64,000 nt of DNA from Archivesica marissinica (Eukaryota > Mollusca > Bivalvia > Venerida > Vesicomyidae): assembly GCA_014843695.1 (NCBI GenBank), contig CM026400.1, forward strand, positions 33,994,435-34,058,434. The letters run 5' to 3'. Made by a program: the position numbers and the translations under genes. Each line of letters starts with the position of its first letter. Within the stretch, counting starts at the first letter, position 1. The notes below the pieces were generated by a model. That model was not told where the DNA came from. It made no database searches and saw nothing but the letters and a program-made list of their open reading frames with translations. Positions 61,501 to 64,000 of the stretch are shown one piece after another.

Positions 61501-63046
61501 GGATCGAACCTGGGTTGCATTGGTGAGAAGCGAGTGCGTTAACCACTGCGATAATCGGACAAAATTATTAAGTTTTATTGGATCCAAACGTACCTATTAT
61601 TATCGAGAAGTTTTGTTCACATGTATATCTAAATTATTGCAAAATAAAAATAATCAGTACTCAGTGTGGTATCAGTGGTCCAGTGGTAGATTGTCAGATT
61701 TGGAATCGATCGGTCCCGGGTTCGATACTCGGTCAGGCCACATATGTAGTGTCATTGAGCATGGCACCTCACACACATTGCTTAGTACTGGTTAACCACT
61801 TAGATCGGCTAAGCTTGCCCAGGAAAACATGTCTACGTCCCCACAAGGGGTTTGATATTAATGGAACATACATACTCACGAGAATGCGATAGACGAGACA
61901 GCAAACATTTCCAGAAAGAGGAAGACAAGTACGGGGTTGCTGTGGGGGAGAATGTGGCCCAGGTATAACATGAGGGTCAGCACTGTGACAATGATGGTCA
62001 TCTGGACCCAGGCTGTGATAAACCACGCCACCCTATGCACACTGTCCGACAGCCCCATCATCTTCATCACCTGCAACCAAATACAACTGTTATGACACGT
62101 ATTACATTGTAATAATGTCGAGCAAGATAAGTACTTTAAATTCTGGTATTTAGCCACATCATTTACTATCCATCAATCATCTTCTGATTATTATTGTCAG
62201 TCTGTTATGGCAAACAATCTGTATTTCCTGGGTAAGAACCAGTACTCAACTCTCCAACCTCCGTAAACGACTGACAAATTTCTCACATATCACCATTTAT
62301 CACTTATCCCTGATAGGGTCGCAGTCCTGGCGTGAACTCACAGTCCTGGCGTGAACTCGCAGTCCTGGCGTGAATGATGAAAGGCAAGTTCAAACGACGA
62401 CAAACTAAACAACTTGGTCACAAAAGCTCTCAGTTGGTGGTGCCTCTGATGGGAAATTGGAATTTTCGCTGCATTTTTGATCAATGTGAAGCAAAAAAAA
62501 CCCACAAATCAGCCGTCACAAATCAGAGATACATCAATATCGGCGATACATCAATATCGGCGATACATCAATATCGGCGATGCACCGATATCGGTGATAC
62601 ATCAATATCGGCAATGCACCGATATTGGTGAGACATCAATATCAGAGATGTAAAGATATCGTTTCTATCAACGCCAGCCATGAATCGGTAATACATTATT
62701 ATTAGCCAATGAGAATGTAAGTTAGTAATCATTGTCTGAATCTGCAGCACATTCTATGTAAATGTATAGTACTATCTGCAGCACATTCTATGTAAATGTA
62801 TAGTACTATCTGCAGCACATTCTATGTAAATGTATAGTACTATCTGCAGCACATTCTATGTAAATATATAGTACTATCTGCAGCACATTCTATGTAAATG
62901 TATAGTAAAGCTGTAAGTAAACTAATTTGACCTCTTTTAACCGTTTCTCTTTCTCATAAACAATTCTCTGTACAAGTGTGGCTACGGAATACACCCAGGA
63001 CAGCATTAGACATAGTGGTAACACATGTTGTATCAGCCATATGAAC
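37472..63046 (-). CDS. ABCA-family ABC transporter, middle part of gene (9 exons)
   Basis: Nine minus-strand exons join with matching phases into about 418 codons: 62932-63046, 61880-62070, 60665-60815, 50932-51136, 46527-46700, 45229-45326, 41595-41704, 40511-40642 and 37472-37550. Seen, in order: several membrane segments of TMD1 including [10 protein letters not shown], the ABCA landmark [15 protein letters not shown], a cytosolic linker, Walker [23 protein letters not shown]-loop CPQHNVLFD and [15 protein letters not shown]. Known: ABCA proteins are full-length lipid transporters of about 1600-2300 residues in plasma or intracellular membranes. The sequence resembles ABCA1 and ABCA3; the subtype cannot be fixed without a tree. 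Earlier exons lie beyond the right edge. The signature motif, Walker B, TMD2 and NBD2 are not found between the last exon and TDRD5. Confidence 0.88.
37600..38140. repeat. Two hairpin-forming dispersed repeats
   Basis: AGTGCAGATCCTGATGAGAC faces GGCTCATCTGGATCTACACT near 37740-37795. ACAACATAGATCCAGATCAG faces CAGATCAGAATCTATGTTGT at 37915-37995, with AGCATAGAGCCTGATCAGAT after it. Both are framed by AACCCATTTCATTCTGGATA-like and GAATGAAATGGGTTAA sequences. Confidence 0.8.
38230..39220. repeat. 66-bp minisatellite, family E, about 13 copies
   Basis: The unit is AACCCTTTCCTTCATAGAGA, TTTAGGTTAATATACTATTA, TATCTCCATACAAATGACAG, CCATTT. One longer unit is interspersed at about 38650-38760. Confidence 0.93.
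39221..40195. repeat. About 118-bp minisatellite, family E, 7-8 copies
   Basis: The 66-bp unit with an extra segment (ATGCAGTGGATAAGTAGTCG, CCATATCTATCCCACCTCCA, ATATTACTGGGACTTCA). It ends in the same tail as the 21470-21920 copy. Confidence 0.92.
40196..40510. other. ABCA intron 8, small hairpin, no gene seen
   Basis: GTTATTCCACTG and CAGTGGAATAAC form a 12-bp stem at about 40298-40329. Nothing else is recognised. Confidence 0.5.
40511..40642 (-). CDS. ABCA exon A8 (NBD1 Q-loop)
   Basis: Acceptor TTTTTCATAG|G and donor TTTGACAG|GTAATC; 132 nt, phase 2 to 2. It encodes [20 protein letters not shown], a short link, then [17 protein letters not shown]. The glutamine in CPQHN is the Q-loop residue that couples ATP binding to the membrane domain. 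Confidence 0.92.
41068..41250 (-). mobile_element. SINE family D, head truncated
   Basis: CTCTCGAGACCTCATTCCTG, ATGGAATCCATCGCCACGAG, GCCTTGCCTAAGGGCACAAT and CAGCGGGGCTCGAACTC. It lies in ABCA intron 7. Confidence 0.8.
41310..41555 (-). mobile_element. SINE family B
   Basis: Reverse copy: GTGTGGGAGGAAACCGAAAT, CACCTGTCCGATTTGGTGAC, CGAGGTTCGAACTAGG and GTGCTAACCACTGCTCTTAT, closing CGGACA. Confidence 0.8.
41595..41704 (-). CDS. ABCA exon A7 (NBD1 Walker A)
   Basis: Acceptor TTGTATTTCAG|AAA and donor ACTACTAT|GTAAGT; 110 nt, phase 0 to 2. It encodes [20 protein letters not shown], then [16 protein letters not shown] with an intact Walker A (G-x-x-G-x-G-K-T/S). This is the ATP-binding loop of the first nucleotide-binding domain. 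Confidence 0.92.
41930..45215. repeat. 41-bp minisatellite, about 80 copies
   Basis: The unit is ACTTTATCATACTCTATATA, CACTGTATCCTACCCATACA, G. It has no stop in three plus frames, so frames of up to 453 codons arise with a 41-residue period. It fills ABCA intron 6 and starts within about 10 nt of the A6 donor. Two sub-blocks differ by CATAATCCATAGACAC and CATACTCTATATACAC. Confidence 0.95.
45229..45326 (-). CDS. ABCA exon A6 (linker to start of NBD1)
   Basis: Acceptor ATACTGCAG|GT and donor CACAAG|GTGAAT; 98 nt, phase 1 to 0. It reads [20 protein letters not shown], then [10 protein letters not shown], the first strand of NBD1 (ABCA proteins have E-P-x-x-L then x-I-x-x-L-x-K). The 41-bp array begins within about 10 nt of the donor. 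Confidence 0.82.
45605..45825 (-). mobile_element. SINE family D
   Basis: CTCTCGAGACCTCATTCCTG, GCCTTGCCTAAGGGCACAAT, GGGGCTCGAACTCCGGACCT and CCACTGCGCTATCACGACTT. A short piece of a family C tail (ACGTCGCTACCGGTTAG) precedes it. Confidence 0.82.
45840..46255. other. ABCA intron 5, partial dispersed repeat
   Basis: ACACCTTTCCTGGGTAGACT, AGCGATTAACCAATACTTG and AAAGAGTCACGGTCTGAGCA match 861-966 near exon T7, so a dispersed repeat is shared. The rest is unrecognised. Confidence 0.6.
46256..46444. repeat. 189-bp near-perfect inverted repeat (hairpin element)
   Basis: Arms of about 85-90 bp (AATATATTTTGAATGCTGCT against AGCAGCATTCAAAATATATT; ATATAAAACAAGATC against GATCTTGTTTTATAT) with a short centre around GAATTCCATTGGAATAGC. 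It is a MITE-like hairpin in ABCA intron 5, about 80 nt from the A5 donor. Confidence 0.9.
46527..46700 (-). CDS. ABCA exon A5 (PKPWYF motif and cytosolic linker)
   Basis: Acceptor AACATTGCAG|GG and donor AATTCTG|GTAATT; 174 nt, phase 1 to 1. It begins [20 protein letters not shown], the family landmark after TMD1. It then carries a linker with a strongly basic run ([10 protein letters not shown]) followed by an acidic, serine-rich piece ([11 protein letters not shown]). Confidence 0.88.
46855..47728. repeat. 46-bp minisatellite, about 19 copies
   Basis: The unit is GCCATTCTCGTCTGTTGTCA, CTACAGTTCGACTGACATGT, ATATTT. Higher-order alternation of GTTCGACTG and GATCGTCTG units is visible from 47220. 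It is in ABCA intron 4. Confidence 0.95.
47925..49175. repeat. 35-bp minisatellite, about 35 copies
   Basis: The unit is ACTGTACACATTCCATACCG, TACAGAATCCTTTAT. Stop-free in plus frames, giving a spurious 385-codon frame that runs into the next array. Confidence 0.95.
49178..50955. repeat. 40-bp minisatellite containing exon A4 3' end and donor, about 44 copies
   Basis: Minus-strand unit: TATATAGAGAACGTGCATCC then AG|GTAGGCATACTCACCTGG. The exon part encodes YIENVHP and the intron part starts at the real donor. Only the copy at 50932 is joined to the rest of the exon. On the plus strand many units also contain CAGGTGAGTATG, a consensus-like donor facing the other way. Confidence 0.95.
50932..51136 (-). 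CDS. ABCA exon A4 (last TMD1 helices, WYIENVHPG)
   Basis: Acceptor ATGCATGCAG|TCT and donor CATCCAG|GTAGGC; 205 nt, phase 0 to 1. It reads [20 protein letters not shown], a loop with GVQWSNL, a final helix ([17 protein letters not shown]) and IENVHPG, the ABCA block just before PKPWYF. The last 23 or so nt plus the donor are the unit of the 40-bp array. Using a more distal copy adds 40 nt and shifts the frame; a TAG appears at the start of the second added unit. Confidence 0.88.
51137..51470. other. ABCA intron 3 next to exon A4, no gene seen
   Basis: CAGTAAAACTCGTCTAATCT, GGACT and GGTTTAGAGGGCTATCCGGA suggest a decayed dispersed repeat. No array until 51475. Confidence 0.45.
51475..52082. 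repeat. 17-bp minisatellite, about 34 copies
   Basis: The unit is CACATTGTTAATCCGGG with variable TCTGGG, TCCAGG and TCAGGG endings. Confidence 0.93.
52085..52300 (+). mobile_element. SINE family C, headless, between two arrays
   Basis: AGTCTTTCAGATGGGACATT, AAACCGAGGTCTTGTGTCGG, CTCTGGAATGGGTTTCTGTC and the tail GATGATAAATAAACGTAAAA. Confidence 0.82.
52395..60612. repeat. 25-bp minisatellite of about 8.2 kb, roughly 325 copies
   Basis: The unit is GTAGTGTAATACTGGCAGAG plus TTAAG, with recurrent variants (TTAAACTAG, TTACTATAG, ATACCAGC, ATATGGGCAGTG). The rare variant GTGTATTACCAG at 54871 and 55946 is 1075 bp apart, exactly 43 units, with matching neighbours, so long blocks were duplicated. 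It fills most of ABCA intron 3 and ends about 50 nt from the A3 donor. Confidence 0.97.
60665..60815 (-). CDS. ABCA exon A3 (TMD1 helix, YFITYVPY)
   Basis: Acceptor CATATTTCAG|A and donor ATTGCT|GTAAGT; 151 nt, phase 2 to 0. It reads [20 protein letters not shown], then [12 protein letters not shown], matching the ABCA block where F-S-K-A-N/K is followed by a helix and Y-x-P-Y. It ends SATVKTIA. The 8.2-kb 25-bp array starts about 50 nt past the donor. Confidence 0.88.
60816..61154. other. ABCA intron 2, degenerate tRNA-like SINE piece
   Basis: GTTACAGAGTCGGTCTCGTA and TTAAACTCCACC, then GCTGGTGGTGTCTTAGGC and TTGAACCCCGTCAG, look like diverged SINE heads. No gene. Confidence 0.45.
61155..61305 (+). 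mobile_element. SINE family D, opposite orientation, truncated
   Basis: CACATTGCCTCTTCTCTCTC, GGATTCCGTC, CGAGGTCTCGAGAGTGATTA and CGCAATCAAGATAAAATAAA match the reverse complement of the other family D copies. Confidence 0.75.
61335..61565 (-). mobile_element. SINE family B
   Basis: Reverse copy: GGCGCGGATGAAAGCGTAAA, GGAGTACCCGGAGAAAACCC, GATCGAACCTGGG and GCGTTAACCACTGCGATAAT, closing CGGACA. Confidence 0.82.
61668..61800 (+). mobile_element. tRNA-derived SINE (different head)
   Basis: GGTCCAGTGGTAGATTGTCA, GGTCCCGGGTTCGATACTC and GTCAGGCCACA form a tRNA-like head; the body GTCATTGAGCATGGCACCTC and ACACACATTGCTTAGTACTG resembles a core shared by many animal SINEs. Confidence 0.65.
61880..62070 (-). 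CDS. ABCA exon A2 (two TMD1 helices)
   Basis: Acceptor TTTGGTTGCAG|GTG and donor GCATTCTC|GTGAGT; 191 nt, phase 0 to 2. It begins [20 protein letters not shown], the ABCA motif following RLKE, and carries two hydrophobic helices ([13 protein letters not shown] and [18 protein letters not shown]). Confidence 0.88.
62325..62375. repeat. Short tandem repeat, 3 copies
   Basis: CGCAGTCCTGGCGTGAACTC in three near-identical copies. Confidence 0.8.
62530..62650. repeat. 17-bp tandem repeat, about 7 copies
   Basis: GATACATCAATATCGGC units with GATGCACCGATATCGG variants. Confidence 0.88.
62742..62905. repeat. 34-bp minisatellite, 5 copies
   Basis: The unit is ATCTGCAGCACATTCTATGT, AAATGTATAGTACT. 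It ends about 26 nt from the A1 donor. Confidence 0.93.
62932..63046 (-). CDS. ABCA exon A1 (TMD1 helix, YEKE motif)
   Basis: Acceptor TATATTGCAG|G and donor AAAGAG|GTCAAA; 115 nt, phase 2 to 0. It encodes [20 protein letters not shown], then [18 protein letters not shown], matching the ABCA helix followed by the conserved IVYEKE-RLKE turn. The donor is weak after GT. The first 76 nt and the acceptor are the source of the 89/91-bp array that runs to the right edge. Confidence 0.85.
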
Positions 63047-64000
63047 CTGCAATATAAAATATGTGTGTGGCTACGGTATACACCCAGGACAGCATTAGAC
63101 ATAGTGGTAACATGTGTTGTATCAGCCATATGAACCTGCAATATAAAATATATGTCTGGCTACGGTATACACCCAGAACAGCATTAGACATAGTGGTAAC
63201 ACGTGTTGTATAAGCCATATGAACCTGCAATATAAAATATATGTGTGGCTACGGTATACACCCAGGACAGCATTAGACATAGTGGTAACACGTGTTATAT
63301 AAGCCATATGAACCTGCAATATCAAATATATGTGTGGCTACGGTATACACACAGGACAGCATTAGACATAGTGGTAACACATGTTGTATCAGCCATATGA
63401 ACCTGAAATATCAAATATATGTGTGGCTACGGTATACACACAGGACAGCATTAGACATAGTGGTAACACATGTTGTATCAGCCATATGAACCTGCAATAT
63501 AAAATATGTGTGTGGCTACGGTATACACCCAGGACAGCATTAGACATAGTGGTAACATGTGTTGTATCAGCCATATGAACCTGCAATATCAAATATATGT
63601 GTGGCTACGGTATACACCCAGGACAGCATTAGATAAAGCAGTAACATGCATTGTATTGGCCATATTAACCTTGAATATAATAAATGTATGTGTGGCTACG
63701 GTATACACCCAGGACAGTATTAGATAAAGCAGTAACATGCATTGTATGGGCCATATTAACCTTGAATATAATAAATGTATGTGTGGCTACGGTATACACC
63801 CAGGACAGTATTAGATAAAGCAGTAACATGCATTGTATTGGCCATATTAACCATGAATATAATAAATGTATGTGTGGCTATGGTATACACCCAGGACAGT
63901 ATTAGATAAAGCAGTAACATGCATTGTATGAGCCATATTAACCGTGAATATAATAAATATATGTGTGGCTACGGTATACACCCAGGACAGTATTAGATAA
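63047..64000. repeat. 89/91-bp minisatellite containing exon A1 5' end and acceptor, at least 10 copies
   Basis: Minus-strand unit: ATATTTTATATTGCAG|G and then the first 76 nt of exon A1 (TTCATATGGCTGATACAACA through GTAGCCACAC). Copies of the acceptor-exon junction fall at 63135, 63224, 63313, 63402, 63491, 63580 and 63669 (89 bp apart), then 63760, 63851 and 63942 (91 bp). It continues past the window edge. Confidence 0.94.

Overview
The window is eukaryotic, AT-rich and full of tandem repeats, tRNA-derived SINEs, LINE fragments and DNA transposons. It looks like a lophotrochozoan animal, most likely a mollusc; that assignment is an inference from repeat style and protein similarity. No bacterial or viral gene set is present. 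A run of 1000 Ns (35889-36888) is an assembly gap. By eye about 40% of the window is minisatellite, and almost every long open frame is a by-product of an array whose unit lacks stops in the frames concerned.

Two split host genes can be read, both on the minus strand. (1) Positions 543-16840 hold the 5' part of a TDRD5-like piRNA-pathway gene: seven exons with matching splice phases, starting at an ATG at 16840 and encoding four LOTUS (OST-HTH) domains; the Tudor part lies beyond the left edge. (2) Positions 37472-63046 hold the middle of an ABCA-family (ABCA1/ABCA3-like) full transporter: nine exons with matching phases, from transmembrane domain 1 through Walker A ([10 protein letters not shown]) and the Q-loop (CPQHNVLFD) to [10 protein letters not shown]. 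Earlier exons lie beyond the right edge. The signature motif, Walker B and the second half of the protein are not found to the left before TDRD5 begins, so they are hidden by the gap, lost or misassembled.

Layout: 1-16840 TDRD5 exons with their introns (arrays, a hAT element, SINEs). 16841-37471 intergenic or intronic DNA: a foldback transposon with a perfect 92-bp palindrome, SINEs, decayed LINE tails, a MULE/FLYWCH transposase pseudogene interrupted by an I-like LINE (reverse transcriptase plus RNase H), then arrays around the gap. 37472-64000 ABCA exons separated by very large arrays, including one of about 8.2 kb with a 25-bp unit.

The most unusual signal links the arrays to the genes. 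Three minisatellites (71 bp at 2003-2790, 40 bp at 49178-50955, 89/91 bp at 63047-64000) have as their unit a piece of the neighbouring exon together with its real splice site, so one true splice site faces from ten to more than forty tandem copies. Several other arrays start within about 10-50 nt of a splice donor in the two genes. This suggests repeated seeding of tandem duplications at exon-intron boundaries. Other arrays are seeded from transposon pieces, including one from a LINE zinc-knuckle coding segment.
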